A DNA stretch of 64,000 nt from positions 1,877,501 through 1,941,500 of the forward strand of contig OU015675.1 in assembly GCA_907165275.2 (NCBI GenBank), read 5' to 3'. Position 1 is the stretch's first letter; each line of letters opens with the position of its first letter. Source of the DNA: Zygaena filipendulae (lineage: Eukaryota > Arthropoda > Insecta > Lepidoptera > Zygaenidae). A program made the position numbers and the translations under genes. Below the pieces are notes generated by a model. That model worked only from the letters and a program-made list of their open reading frames with translations, was not told the DNA's origin and made no database searches. Shown piece after piece: positions 11,445 through 22,422 of the stretch.

Positions 11445-11795
11445 CTTTAATATGTATAAAAATTCATACTTGCATAGTCAATATCAGAAATATGTAATCA
11501 CTTTTGACTGTCATTGATATTATTGATGTTGTTTGTACCTTATACCTACCCCACCATCATCTTTCTGTTCTTTTCCAAATTTCAAAAAATGACGTAGGTA
11601 CCTATGTGATTTAATTTTTAATACTACGTTTTTCTACCACGCACTGAGCGGATTGTTTTTCCGTTTCTGTACCTTTTAAGTTATGGCTTTTAAATGCTTT
11701 TAGTTGTGTTTGTGCATATTCAAATCTATCGCAATTTAAATATTTTTTTTAGATATTCTTTTTATTATTTATCTTGATATCTTTTGACCCTACAG

Positions 11796-11852
11796 AAGTA
11801 GGAGGAGACAGTAGTACTACGCCACCTGAAGCACCATCACCGATTCCGATTG
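11796..11852 (+). CDS. Mini-exon C, unit 3
   Basis: It reads (E)VGGDSSTTPPEAPSPIPI between 'accctacag' and 'gtaatt', phase 1-1. Confidence 0.75.
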
Positions 11853-13212
11853 GTAATTATGTTCTTTTTTGAAAACTAAATCTATATATATTTTAAAAAA
11901 TAATGTCTGTATTCCTTGCTATGCCATAAGATGGAACTTTGGTGTGCGCGCTTGTGAAGGTTTATAACCAAAAATATATTGAGTAATTTATACTTGACAG
12001 CGACGTTGGTGAGAAAGTGAACCTGACTGTTAGGTACTTAATCTAAACATGTGTTGCGGGTTCGAACCCCGCATCTGTTTAAGCATTTATGTAATGCATT
12101 ATAAGTATACTACCTATGTACCGACACAAAAACCTATAAAATGTTTATAATATATTATGTATATCTATCTGTAGGGCGATTATGTAACTTTGGTTTCTAT
12201 CGATTTCCCTAAGAAATAGGAAACATGACGGTTTTGCGATTACGTAACACGTTTTGACAGCTAGAATTTTTAAATAACGTTGGTTGAAACAGAAACAGCT
12301 TTTGAAATTTGAAACTTCTATCGATAAACTTTTTTTCTACAGGTGTCTGTTGTTGTTATTTACCTAATACAACTGATACTGTATGATAATTGCTTTTGGT
12401 TCATAAATTACAAAACATAATGATAAAATAATATAAAAAATAATATATCTGTAGATTATAGAAAGGAATATAGTAGCAGATAACAGCAGATAGTTATCTG
12501 TTGTTGTAATGATAGCTGAATAACTGATGATGATAACATAACACAATATAACTGAAGGTAGGTAAAGGTATGACTGAGACTATTAGCTGAGCGACACATC
12601 TAGAACAAACTAGAAACTATTACAATTAATTGCACCAACATAGAGGTTGTACAGCACACCAGATATCCATAGGGAACACGGAGCAGTGCCTGGGACTTGC
12701 GACCCAGGTGTAGGTTTAATGGGGCCCCTTTACAATGCATGAACGCTCACCTCCACTGCCCGTGCTCCCAACTTCTAGCCGATATATCTATTCATCTGTT
12801 CATATTAAAAATTTTGTGATTTTTTTAGGGAACTCCCCCTTAACTAGTATCGTAACAGTAGAGGGAATTTTTTTTTTTGTATAGAAAATGAACAATGCCA
12901 TCTATCCAGCGTTGTTAATCTTCCATACAAAAAAAACGCTTCGACATCGAAAGGATGAGAGCGAAAAAATTCGTGCTCGGGGTACTTACCGTTCTTTATG
13001 AAAATAATGAAAACAGACATGAGGGAAAAAAAATTGTGGTAAACATACAATGTAACGGTAACTCATGATTAGCATGGAAAGAGTACCCTCCCCTCTAGCC
13101 AAATTGATCTAGTCAATTTGGCTAAGAGGGCTTGTCCCCGAAAGTCTGTATAAAAGCTTCGCATCAAAACTAAAATCTGAATGTTTGTGTTTTTGGTGCA
13201 TTATTGCTGAAG

Positions 13213-13293
13213 GCCCAACGGAAGTGGTGGACTCACCCTTACTAAGAGACGCCCTTTCCAGACCCGAGGACGATGTTGACAAAGTCTCGAGTG
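13213..13293 (+). CDS. Mini-exon A, unit 4
   Basis: It reads PTEVVDSPLLRDALSRPEDD..VDKVSS, phase 1-1. The BEL/Pao-type element inserts 34 bp downstream of its donor, so the A4-B4 intron has grown by about 4 kb. Confidence 0.55.
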
Positions 13294-13327
13294 GTGAGAT
13301 GTTTATCATTGTTTCGCTTAGAGTATC

Positions 13328-13486
13328 TGTTACAGACTCCTTGAACGTACATAGGTACCTACATAATATAGTTTAAAATTAGAACGATAGTATGAAATGA
13401 TTTGACAATGTAAAAATATAGAAATAATGTGATTGATAATGTTTGTATATTTTATTAAAAATATCTAGCTTTTAGCTCTTGAAACA
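13328..13486 (+). repeat. Left LTR
   Basis: The 159 bp from 'tgttacagactcc' to 'ctcttgaaaca' are identical, on base-by-base reading, to the right LTR, indicating recent insertion. The LTR is short and AT-rich. Confidence 0.93.
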
Positions 13487-13487
13487 A

Positions 13488-13505
13488 TGTGGTCTTCGAG
13501 CCGTA
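13488..13505 (+). other. Candidate primer-binding site
   Basis: The sequence 'tgtggtcttcgagccg' follows the left LTR by a base or two. 'TGGTCTTCGAGCC' starts TGG, as expected for pairing with a tRNA 3' CCA end. I did not identify the tRNA. Confidence 0.45.
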
Positions 13506-13579
13506 CTGCAATTTATTAGTGATAAAATATGTACAGCGGTCGGTGAAAGAAAAATTTGTGAATATTGTTTCTGTGTGAT

Positions 13580-14083
13580 ATGTCATTGCGTCGAAGTAAA
13601 AGAATTGCATTGAAAAACTTAGGAAAATCTTCGACAAAAATGTCACGAGTGAGCTCGGCGTCTTCAGAACGACAAAGACTAGAAGCCCGTACGTCTAGGG
13701 AGCTTGCCGAAATTCAGCTCCGTGAGGTACGACTTGAATCTGAACTCAAGAAAAAGGAAGCTGAACTCAAAAAAAAGGAAATTGAAGCAGAAAAGGCATT
13801 GATCAAAGCCAGACATGACGAAGAGTTAGCAAGTCTACACAGCAGGAGCTCGACGAGATCAAGATCGCAGAAAACAACCGAAATCTGGGTGGAGGAATCC
13901 CGCCCCTACAGTGAAGTTCCTGTTGATGTACCCGTCGACCACGACAAACTGAAGGGTGACGATGAACCTTGCCCGACTTCAAACGTGTCTTCAAGGCGAG
14001 GCGTGGGAGGCTGTTGCTGCCCGATTGATTGCGACTACTTCTGCGTCCGACGTCATGAGGATTCTCGAAATGCGGTTTGGTAG
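13580..14083 (+). pseudogene. gag N-terminal region of the BEL/Pao element
   Basis: Translation from the ATG at 13,580 starts MSLRRSKRIALKN, followed by a charged Lys/Glu-rich coiled-coil stretch (about residues 35-95), typical of BEL/Pao gag N-termini. From about 13,840 the likely ancestral frame switches: the +2 frame continues the coiled coil briefly (QQELDEIKIAENN) and then hits a stop near 13,910. The conserved gag segment that normally precedes the 'LQTCLQG' block is missing. I read this as a frameshift plus deletion in gag, leaving this frame detached from the downstream one. Confidence 0.7.
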
Positions 14084-17000
14084 ACCCGACATAGTGCTAG
14101 GTAGGTTAATAGCAGAAATGAGGAGAGTGCCTAAATTGACTGGTATGCGATCTGAGGTAATACTACTTGCGACTAAAGTAGATAATTGTGTAGCCGCTAT
14201 ACAGTCAACTGGAAATTTAGGTTATTTATACAGTCCAGAATTAATTAGTGAAATTTTGAAAAAATTAACTGAGCCTTTATTTTATCGTTGGTTAGATTAC
14301 ACTAAAGGTACGAGTACAAGCGAACCACAATTACCGCTGTTCGCTAAGTATCTTATGTCGGAAGCTCAGGAAATTTGTAAGCGCGGCGCGATTGAGCCGC
14401 CGCAAAAGTTCATGAAGGTCGGTTACTCGACAAGTAAATCGCGTACTCTTCATACGACTAATGCGGTGGAGGAAGAAAGCCCAAGTGACAGTGTATTCAT
14501 GACAAGTAACGACACTGCACATGACACGATTAAAGTGGTATCTTCTTCCAAAAACGAAGAGACGGGTTGTATATTTTGCTCGGAGGTAAGTCACACGATT
14601 AAGACTTGCCCTAAATTTAAGACTGAGCATATAGATAAGCGCTGGGAGTGGGTTATGAAGCGACGCTTATGTTTTAGGTGTCTTAGTTCTACTCATCGGC
14701 GTGACAGATGTAGATCTAAAAAGAAATGTTCGAATTGCAAAATGACAGGTCATCACACTCTCTTACATAAGGATAGATCCAAGACAGAAGAAAAAGCAGA
14801 TGATGATAAGAGAGAAGATAGAGAGACAGCTGCGAATGTATGGTCTACAAAAAAGAAAGTTTATTTAAAAGTTATTCCAGTTTGTGTAGAAGGTCCTGCA
14901 GGTAGTATAAATACATACGCTCTTTTAGATGAAGGTTCAACTGTTACTTTAGTTGAAAAAGGAGTGGCAGATCAAATTGGAGCTACTGGACCTGAAACTG
15001 TGCTGAACCTTAAGGGTGCTGTAAGTGGCAGTAATGATATGACTAGTCGAATAGTGACGTTGACAATACGAACGAATGAGGGAACTCATCAACTTGATAA
15101 AGTTCGTGCTGTAAATAGTTTGACATTACCTGATTATACTGTCACTAAAGATCAGCTTTGTTTTGAACATCTTAAGGGGATTCCTTTGACTACGTTTGAC
15201 GGTAAGCCATCCCTATTGATAGGTCAGGATAACTGCCATCTTATAGTAAGTCGCGAAATAAGAGAAGGCAAGAAGAATGAGCCCGTAGCATCCAAAACGC
15301 TGCTAGGATGGGTTTTACATGGTTTCTCGACATCCCTGATGGAAAATACATTTGTGTCTTGTTATTTGCAACATAGTGACGACAACTGTCATAGCCTATA
15401 TCAAGCTGATAAAAAATACGCTCCTGATGAACTTCGTGCTGTAGATATTTTTGGCACTAAGTTTAGGAAGAGAGGAAATACGTGGAAGACAGGCTTGCTG
15501 GGCGTAAGAAATCCCAATAAACCGGGTATTCTGCGATTTATTGTTCGTGAGATGTTTATGCAGGTGAAGAATATTAAGCAAGACCAGAATGATAAATGTT
15601 TCCTATGGCGTATGAACAGGAAGATTCCACCTCGTATTTATAAAATGTACCCTATGACTGCCTTCGAAGAAGCCTATGCCTGCGTGGTGTATTTGCGTAG
15701 GTACGAACAAGTTGTTTTCATTGCGGCAAGGAGTCGCGTAGCGCCGTTGAAATCAGCAACGATACCCAGGTTTGAACTTCAAGCAGAACTTTTAGGGGCA
15801 AGACTTGGACAAACTGTTATAAAAGAACAGTCTCTTGTCATCAGTAAAAGGTATTTTTGGACTGACTCAAAGACTGTTTGGTTTTGGATAAATAAAAACC
15901 CTAAGAAAGATGAAGTGTTTGTTTCAAATCGTTTAGCAGAGATAGATGAATTAACCATAACCAAACCTCAGGAGTGGAGATGGTTACCTGGGAACCTTAA
16001 TGTTACCGATGAAGCTACTAGATATAAGGATAACATAAATGACAAGTGGCTTAGTGATCCTGAATTTTTGTGCCTCCCGGAAGAAAAATGGCCCCAGATG
16101 AATCCAGAACCCGAAATTGAGAGCATTTTCTCAATCTTAAGTTCTAAAGAACTACGACAACTTGTACTTGATAGGCGTTTTTCTAATTGGCGCCGCCTTG
16201 TAAGAAGCATGTCATATGTTTTATTATTTGTAGATAGATTCTGTTTAAAAAAGTCAGTGATATTGCTTATTTCTCCTGACTATGAAGAACGAGCTGAAAA
16301 AATTATATTAAGGCAAGCACAGTCTGAAATGTTTGAAGCTGAGATTACTGCCCTCAAGAAACTTGAAGATTTAAAGTCATGTAGTAAATTACTCGGATTG
16401 AACCCTGAATTAAATACAGATGCTTTACTTATAGCTAAAAGTTGTTTGGATTCGAGTAAAGATCTTCCTTTATATCTGAGGCGACCAATCATTTTGGATG
16501 CCAAACATAACGTAACAAAATTGATTATTAACCATTTTCATAAGAGACTAGGTCACAATAACGCAGAAACACTAGTGAATGAGTTACGTCAACGTTATTA
16601 TATTTTTCGACTTAGGACTACGGTAAAGAACATGTTTAATAAATGTGTCGTCTGTAAAGCTAAGAGGAGTCGACCAGTGCAGCCGATGATGGCACTTCTT
16701 CCCGAGAACAGACTCCAACATCATTGTAGACCCTTCACTTACTGTGGTATCGATCTTTTTGGTCCAATGATGGTTACTATTGGTCGTCGAAAAGAAAAAC
16801 GTTGGGGTGTAATTTTTACATGTTTTAGCATTCGTGCAGTACATATTGAACTGGCATCTTCTTTATCAACTGATTCGACTATTTTAGCTATCCGAAGAAT
16901 GGCAGTATCCGAAGTACGTCATCGTTGGACGTCGGACGCAGGAGGTTCAATCAAAGTCGGCGATGTAGTGCTTATTGTAGATAGGAGTGCTCCGAGAAAT

Positions 17001-17141
17001 ATTTGGCCTAGGGGTAGAATAGTAGAGGTCATCCCTGGACGTGATGGACGCGTGCGCATGGTTGCAATAGCAACCAAAGGTGGTATATTACGTAGGCCTG
17101 TAAATAAAGTGGTTCTGCTTGTGAGTCTGCCACCCCAGTAG
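13962..17141 (+). CDS. BEL/Pao gag-pol-like open frame with internal deletions
   Basis: The frame starts within gag (NLARLQTCLQGEAWEAV) and stays open to the stop at 17,139-17,141, about 1,060 codons. In order: gag C-terminus; zinc-knuckle Cys/His clusters (CIFCSEVSHTIKTC, then CFRC..H..C, and CSNCKMTGHH); an aspartic protease motif (LLDEGS); the first RT block (..QNDKCFLWR); an RNase H-like region (EAYACVVYLRR; FWTDSKTVWFWI; WRWLPGNLNVTDEATR); an integrase HHCC zinc domain (HKRLGHNN..CVVCK); the start of the integrase core with its first Asp (GIDLFGP); and the C-terminal basic region before the LTR. The RT palm with YVDD and the integrase segment with the second Asp and the Glu are absent although the frame stays open. 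It should not reverse-transcribe or integrate by itself, but could be moved in trans. Confidence 0.85.
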   Translation: MNLARLQTCLQGEAWEAVAARLIATTSASDVMRILEMRFGRPDIVLGRLIAEMRRVPKLTGMRSEVILLATKVDNCVAAIQSTGNLGYLYSPELISEILKKLTEPLFYRWLDYTKGTSTSEPQLPLFAKYLMSEAQEICKRGAIEPPQKFMKVGYSTSKSRTLHTTNAVEEESPSDSVFMTSNDTAHDTIKVVSSSKNEETGCIFCSEVSHTIKTCPKFKTEHIDKRWEWVMKRRLCFRCLSSTHRRDRCRSKKKCSNCKMTGHHTLLHKDRSKTEEKADDDKREDRETAANVWSTKKKVYLKVIPVCVEGPAGSINTYALLDEGSTVTLVEKGVADQIGATGPETVLNLKGAVSGSNDMTSRIVTLTIRTNEGTHQLDKVRAVNSLTLPDYTVTKDQLCFEHLKGIPLTTFDGKPSLLIGQDNCHLIVSREIREGKKNEPVASKTLLGWVLHGFSTSLMENTFVSCYLQHSDDNCHSLYQADKKYAPDELRAVDIFGTKFRKRGNTWKTGLLGVRNPNKPGILRFIVREMFMQVKNIKQDQNDKCFLWRMNRKIPPRIYKMYPMTAFEEAYACVVYLRRYEQVVFIAARSRVAPLKSATIPRFELQAELLGARLGQTVIKEQSLVISKRYFWTDSKTVWFWINKNPKKDEVFVSNRLAEIDELTITKPQEWRWLPGNLNVTDEATRYKDNINDKWLSDPEFLCLPEEKWPQMNPEPEIESIFSILSSKELRQLVLDRRFSNWRRLVRSMSYVLLFVDRFCLKKSVILLISPDYEERAEKIILRQAQSEMFEAEITALKKLEDLKSCSKLLGLNPELNTDALLIAKSCLDSSKDLPLYLRRPIILDAKHNVTKLIINHFHKRLGHNNAETLVNELRQRYYIFRLRTTVKNMFNKCVVCKAKRSRPVQPMMALLPENRLQHHCRPFTYCGIDLFGPMMVTIGRRKEKRWGVIFTCFSIRAVHIELASSLSTDSTILAIRRMAVSEVRHRWTSDAGGSIKVGDVVLIVDRSAPRNIWPRGRIVEVIPGRDGRVRMVAIATKGGILRRPVNKVVLLVSLPPQ

Positions 17142-17165
17142 GAGTAGGTAAACGAGGGGGAGTAT
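17142..17165 (+). other. Polypurine tract region before right LTR
   Basis: 'cgagggggag' lies a few bases upstream of the right LTR, the expected position for the plus-strand primer. Confidence 0.6.
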
Positions 17166-17324
17166 TGTTACAGACTCCTTGAACGTACATAGGTACCTAC
17201 ATAATATAGTTTAAAATTAGAACGATAGTATGAAATGATTTGACAATGTAAAAATATAGAAATAATGTGATTGATAATGTTTGTATATTTTATTAAAAAT
17301 ATCTAGCTTTTAGCTCTTGAAACA
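17166..17324 (+). repeat. Right LTR
   Basis: Identical to the left LTR; followed by target duplication GTATC and the resumed host intron 'taaccataagatggcg'. Confidence 0.93.
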
Positions 17325-17605
17325 GTATCTAACCATAAGATGGCGTTAGCGGATGATAACCCTTCGCTGAAAATTCTGAGGGAACGCGACTCCTACCTGA
17401 CTGTGTGTAGATTTCATTCCCCAAGGGTTGGATATCCAAAAATTTTAGTTGTTTCCTTTGCCAACATTATAAAAGAAAATCTTTCGCAAAATTTCATGTC
17501 TTTATCTCCAATATATAATTATATTTGGAATTAGTATAAAATTAGGAAATAGTATTTGATTGAAAAAATATAATTTATTAACTCTGATATTTTTTCACGT
17601 TACAG

Positions 17606-17656
17606 AAGTAAGAGTAGGGGACAGTAGAGCCCCATCAGAAGTGCCTTCACCGTCGG
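17606..17656 (+). CDS. Mini-exon B, unit 4
   Basis: It reads (E)VRVGDSRAPSEVPSPS between 'cacgttacag' and 'gtaatt', phase 1-1; one base change at the end (tcgg for tctg) is silent for Ser. Confidence 0.75.
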
Positions 17657-17726
17657 GTAATTATACGATATTTGCAAAGTGTTTACAACGAAAATGAAAT
17701 ATATGCTAATATGTTAATATTATTAT

Positions 17727-18204
17727 AAAGAGATAGTTTGTGAATTGTGAGTTTGTGACGTTGTAGGGGGTAATCTCTGGATCTACTGAATCGATTTTGA
17801 AAGTTATTTCACTTATAAGAAGCTACAGTGATCTTGAGTGACAAGGGTACTTTTTATCCCGGGATTCCCGCGGGAACTCGGGAGTTTGTGAGTTCGTGAG
17901 ATTGTAGGGGGTGATGATCTCTGGATCTACTGAACCTATTTTAAAAATTCTTTTACATATAGGAAGCTACAGTGATCTTGAGTGACGTAAGGTACTTTTT
18001 ATCCCGGAATTCTCGCAGGAACTCCGGAAATTGTGAGTTTGTGAGGTTTTAGGAGGTGATCGCTTGATCTACCTTACCGATTTTGGAAATTCTTTCACTT
18101 ATAGGAAGTTTAAGTGATCCTGAGTGATATAGGGTACTTTTTATACCGGAATTTTCGCGGGAACTCCGAAATTACCGCGGGTAAACTGCGGAGGTTAGCA
18201 AGCC
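17727..18204 (+). repeat. Array of Helitron-like partial elements, unit 4 B-C intron
   Basis: It is homologous to the arrays in units 2 and 3 but has fewer sub-copies; the terminal motif has decayed to 'gaggttagcaagcc'. Confidence 0.65.
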
Positions 18205-18503
18205 TTTATTAAGTATAAAAATTCATACTTGCATAGTCAATATCAGAAAGATGTGATCACTTTTGACTGTCATTGATATTATTGATGTTGTTTGTACCTT
18301 ATACCTACCCCACCATCATCTTTCTGTTCTTTTCCAAATTTCAAAAAATGACGTAGGTACCTATGTGATTTAATTTTTACCTTTTAAGTTATGGCTTTTA
18401 AATGCTCTTAGTTGTGTTTGTGCATATTTAAATCTATCGCAATTTAAATATTTTTTTTAGATATTCTTTTTATTATTTATCTTGATATCTTTTGACCCTA
18501 CAG

Positions 18504-18560
18504 AAGTAGGAGGAGACAGTAGTACTACCCCACCTGAAGCACCATCACCGATTCCGATTG
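18504..18560 (+). CDS. Mini-exon C, unit 4
   Basis: It reads (E)VGGDSSTTPPEAPSPIPI between 'accctacag' and 'gtaatt', phase 1-1. Confidence 0.75.
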
Positions 18561-19262
18561 GTAATTATGTTCTTTTTTGAAAACGAAATTTATATATTTA
18601 AAAAAATGATGTCTGTATTCCTTGCTATGCCATAAGATGGAACTTTGGTGTGCGCGCTTGTGAAGGTTTATGAACAAAAAATATTAAGTAATTCATACTT
18701 GACAGCAACGTTAGTGAGAAAGTGAACCTGCTTGTTACCTAATCAAAACAGGTGTTGCGGGTTCGAACCCCGCATCTGTTTAAGCATTTATGTGATGCAT
18801 TTTAAGTATGTTTCGAAACAAAAACCTATAAAATGATTATAATATATTATGTATATCAGGAGTCAGTTGTTGTTATTTAATACAAGCTCTGATTAGTTTG
18901 GGACCCGGTGACACTGAATAATACTTGTTTTTGTTGCTTACATTATAAAAATTAATGGTGAAATAATATAAAAAATAATGTAACTATTCATCTGTTCACA
19001 TTCAAAAATTTTGTGATTTTTTTAGGGAACTCGCCCTTAACTAGTATCATTACAGGAGCACGAATTTTGTCGCTCTCGTTCTTTCGATATTGAAGCATTT
19101 TTTGTGTGGAAAATTAACAACGTTAGAAACGTTGTTCATTTTCTATTAAAAAAAATCTGTTGTTTATGAAAATAATGGAAACAGACATGAGGGAAAAAAA
19201 ATTGTGGTAAACATACAATGTAACGGTAACTCATGATTAGCATGGAAAGAGTACCCTCCCCT

Positions 19263-19367
19263 CTAGCCAAATTGACATTCTACAATCGTTAACGGATAGT
19301 AAACTAAGTAACGATTCGTCATTTAGTTTTCTATGCGTTAACGATTGTAGAAAGTCAATTTGGCTAG
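19263..19367. repeat. Palindrome upstream of exon A, unit 5
   Basis: 'ctagccaaattgacattc' pairs with 'gaaagtcaatttggctag'; same element as at 4,734. Confidence 0.8.
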
Positions 19368-19454
19368 GGAGGCCTGTTCCCGAACGTCTGTATAAAAGCT
19401 TCGCTTCAAAACTAACGTTTGAATATCTGTGTTTTTGGTGCATTATCGCTGAAG

Positions 19455-19535
19455 GCCCAACGGGAGTGGTGGACTCACCCTTACTAAGAGACGCCCTTTC
19501 CAGACCCGAGGACGATGTTGACAAAGTCTCGAGTG
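19455..19535 (+). CDS. Mini-exon A, unit 5
   Basis: It reads PTGVVDSPLLRDALSRPEDD..VDKVSS, phase 1-1. In this unit the 327-nt intron to exon B (19,536-19,862) is a multiple of three and has no in-frame stop, so retention would keep the frame. Confidence 0.55.
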
Positions 19536-19862
19536 GTGAGATGTTTATCATTGTTTTGCTTAGAGTATTTAACCACAAGATGGGGTTAGCGGATGATAAC
19601 CCTTTGCTGAAAATTCCGAGAGAACGCGACTCCTACCTGACCGTGTGTAGATTTCATTCCCCAAGGGTTGGATATCCGAAAATTTTAGTTGTTTCCTTTG
19701 CCGACATTATAAAAGAAAATCTTTCGCCAAATTTCATGTCTTTATCTCCAATATATTATTATATTTGGCTAAGCGTTGATGGGATCAAGCTTCTATACTT
19801 ACGTATAAAGTATTTGATTAAAAAATATAGTTTATTAACTCTGATATTTTTTCACGTTACAG

Positions 19863-19913
19863 AAGCAAGAGTAGGGGACAGTAGAGCCCCATCAGAAGTG
19901 CCTTCACCGTCTG
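19863..19913 (+). CDS. Mini-exon B, unit 5
   Basis: It reads (E)ARVGDSRAPSEVPSPS between 'cacgttacag' and 'gtaatt', phase 1-1. Confidence 0.75.
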
Positions 19914-19982
19914 GTAATTATACGATATTTGCAAAGTGTTTACAACGAACCTGAATTCTATGCTAATATGCTAATATTATTA

Positions 19983-20323
19983 TAAAGAGATAGTTTGTGA
20001 ATTGTGAGTTTGTGACGTTGTAGGGGGTAATCTCTGGATCTACAGAAAAGATTTTGAAAGTTATTTCACTTATAGGAAGCTACAGTGATCTGAGTGACAA
20101 GGGTACTTTTTATCCCGGGATTCTCGCGGGAACTCCGGAGTTTGTGAGTTCGTGAGATTGTAGGGGGTGATTATCTCTGGATTTACTGAAACTATTTTAA
20201 AAATTCTTTTACTTATAGGAAGCTACAGTGATCCTGAGTGACGTAAGGTACTTTTATCCGGAATTTTCGCGGGAACTCCAAAATTACCGCGGTTGAAACT
20301 GCGGGGGTCGGGGGTCAGCTAGT
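19983..20323 (+). repeat. Array of Helitron-like partial elements, unit 5 B-C intron
   Basis: A shorter version of the arrays in units 2-4, ending 'gggggtcagctagt'. Confidence 0.65.
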
Positions 20324-20623
20324 CTTTAATAAGTATAAAAATTCATACTTGCATAGTCAATATCAGAAATATGTAATCACTTTTGACTATCATTGATATT
20401 ATTGATGTTGTTTGTACCTTATACCTACCCCACCATCATCTTTCTGTTCTTTTCCAATTTTCAAAAAATGACGTAGGTACCTATGTGATTTAATTTTTAC
20501 CTTTTAAGTTATGGCTTTTAAATGCTTTTAGTTGTGTTTGTGCATATTTAAATCTATCGCAATTTAAATATTTTTTTTAGATATTTTTTTTATTATTTAT
20601 CTTGATATCTTTTGACCCTACAG

Positions 20624-20680
20624 AAGTAGGAGGAGACAGTAGTACTACCCCACCTGAAGCACCATCACCGATTCCGATTG
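20624..20680 (+). CDS. Mini-exon C, unit 5
   Basis: It reads (E)VGGDSSTTPPEAPSPIPI between 'accctacag' and donor 'gtaata', phase 1-1. Confidence 0.75.
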
Positions 20681-21381
20681 GTAATAATGTTCTTCTTTGA
20701 TAACGAAATCTATATATTTTAAAAAATAATGTCTGTATTCCTTGCTAGGCCATAAGATGGAACTTTGGTGTGCGCGCTTGTGAAGGTTTATGACCAAAAA
20801 ATATTAAGTAGTTCATACTTGACAGCAACGTTGGTGAGAAAGTGGACCTGAGTGTTACCTAATCTAAACAGGTGTCGCGGGTTCGAACCCCGCATCTGTT
20901 TAAGCATTTATGTAATGCATTATAAGTATGTTTCGAAACAAAAACCTATAAAATGTTTATAATATATTATGTATATCAGGTGTCAGTTGCTGTTATTTAG
21001 TACAAACTCTGATTAGTTTGGGACCCGGTGACACTGAATAATACTTGTTTTTGTTGCTTACGTTATAAAAATTAATGGTGAAATAATATAAAAAATAATG
21101 TTACTGTTCATCTGTTCACATTCAAAAATTTTGTGATTTTTTTAGGGAACTCGCCCTTAACTGGTACAGGAGCACGAATTTTTTCGCTCTCGTCCTTTCG
21201 ATATTGAAGCGTTTTTTGTGTGGAAAATTAACAACGTTAGATAGATGGCGTTGTTCATTTTCTATACAAAAAAAAACTGTTGTTTATGAAAATAATGGAA
21301 ACAGACATGAGGGAAAAAAATTGTGGTAAACATACAATGTAACGGTAACTCATGATTAGCATGGAAAGAGTACCCTCCCCT

Positions 21382-21486
21382 CTAGCCAAATTGACATTCT
21401 ACAATCGTTAACGGATAGAAAACTAAGTAACGATTCGTCATTTAGTTTTCTATGCGTTAACGATTGTAGAAAGTCAATTTGGCTAG
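21382..21486. repeat. Palindrome upstream of exon A, unit 6
   Basis: Same inverted repeat as at 4,734 and 19,263, with both arms intact. Confidence 0.8.
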
Positions 21487-21573
21487 GGAGGCCTGTTCCC
21501 GAACGTCTGTATAAAAGCTTCGCTTCAAAATTAACGTTTGAATATCTGTGTTTTTGGTGCATTATCGCTGAAG

Positions 21574-21654
21574 GCCCAACGGGAGTGGTGGACTCACCCT
21601 TACTAAGGCGCGCCCTTTCCAGACCCGAGGGCGATGTTGAAAAAGCCTCGATTG
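21574..21654 (+). CDS. Mini-exon A, unit 6 (no B or C follows)
   Basis: It reads PTGVVDSPLLRRALSRPEGD..VEKASI, phase 1-1, resembling unit 1 at its end. No recognisable B or C exon is seen before the next A exon at 22,423, so this unit is truncated. Confidence 0.5.
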
Positions 21655-22066
21655 GTGAGACGTTTATCATTGTTTTGCTTACAGTATTTAACCACTAGAT
21701 GGGGTTAGCGGATGAGAACCCTTTGCTGAAAATTCCGAGGGAACGCGGCTCCTACCTGACCGTGTGTAGATTTCATTCCCCAAGGGTTGGATATCCAAAA
21801 ATTGAAGTTGTTTCCTTTCCGACATTATAAAAGAAAATCTTTTGCCAAAGTTCATGTCCGTATCTTCAATATTTGGCTAAGCGTTAATGGGTAAATGATC
21901 AAGCTTCTTTATGATTAGGTAATTCAAAAGCATCAATTTGATTTTAATTTACATTTATGAATTGTATTTAATTTAACTATCAGGTTACCACTGACTTCAG
22001 TTGCCAAACTGTGTCTTACATTTTAATACATGTTTTACTTATCTACCTATATCATCCTTACTAATG

Positions 22067-22244
22067 TTATAAGGTAAATGCGAAAGTGAGTTGTTTGATG
22101 GTTTGTTACGCTTTCACGCCTTAACAGCTTAACCGATTATCATGAAATTTTTCATGCACGTTTTCAGGGGTACAGAGAAGGACATAGGTTACATGTTATC
22201 CGGAATTCCCGCGCGAACTCCTAGCCGCCTCCCGCGGGAGCTAG
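22067..22244 (+). repeat. Helitron-like short element (Lep1-type)
   Basis: It has 'ctttcacgccttaacagctt', 'atcatgaaatttttcatgca', 'acagagaaggacatagg', 'ccggaattcccgcg', and ends 'cccgcgggagctag'. Confidence 0.65.
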
Positions 22245-22422
22245 AAAAAAATATTCACGTGATCACGCAGAAAAAGGCAAAATACGTATTTTTCCTTTCC
22301 ATGCGTTAGCGATTGTAGAAATTCAATTTGGCTAAGGGGGCTTGTCCCCGAACGTCTGTATAAAAGCTTCGCTTCCAAACCAACGTCTGAATGTTTGTGT
22401 TTTTGGTGCATTATTGCTGAAG

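Larger units (their letters stand above)
13328..17324 (+). mobile_element. BEL/Pao-type LTR retrotransposon, internally deleted
   Basis: Two 159-bp LTRs beginning TG and ending CA flank about 3.7 kb of internal sequence. The 5-bp target duplication GTATC occurs at 13,323-13,327 and 17,325-17,329, and the empty site is seen in unit 3 ('gagtatctaaccataag'). Gag, protease, RNase H and integrase pieces appear in BEL/Pao order. At 3,997 bp it is short for the superfamily because parts of gag, RT and integrase are absent. It is inserted in sense orientation within the A4-B4 intron. Confidence 0.92.

Noticed and set aside
13454..13646. Minus-strand ORFs within the BEL/Pao element
   Set aside because: Antisense shadows of gag-pol with no domain similarity.
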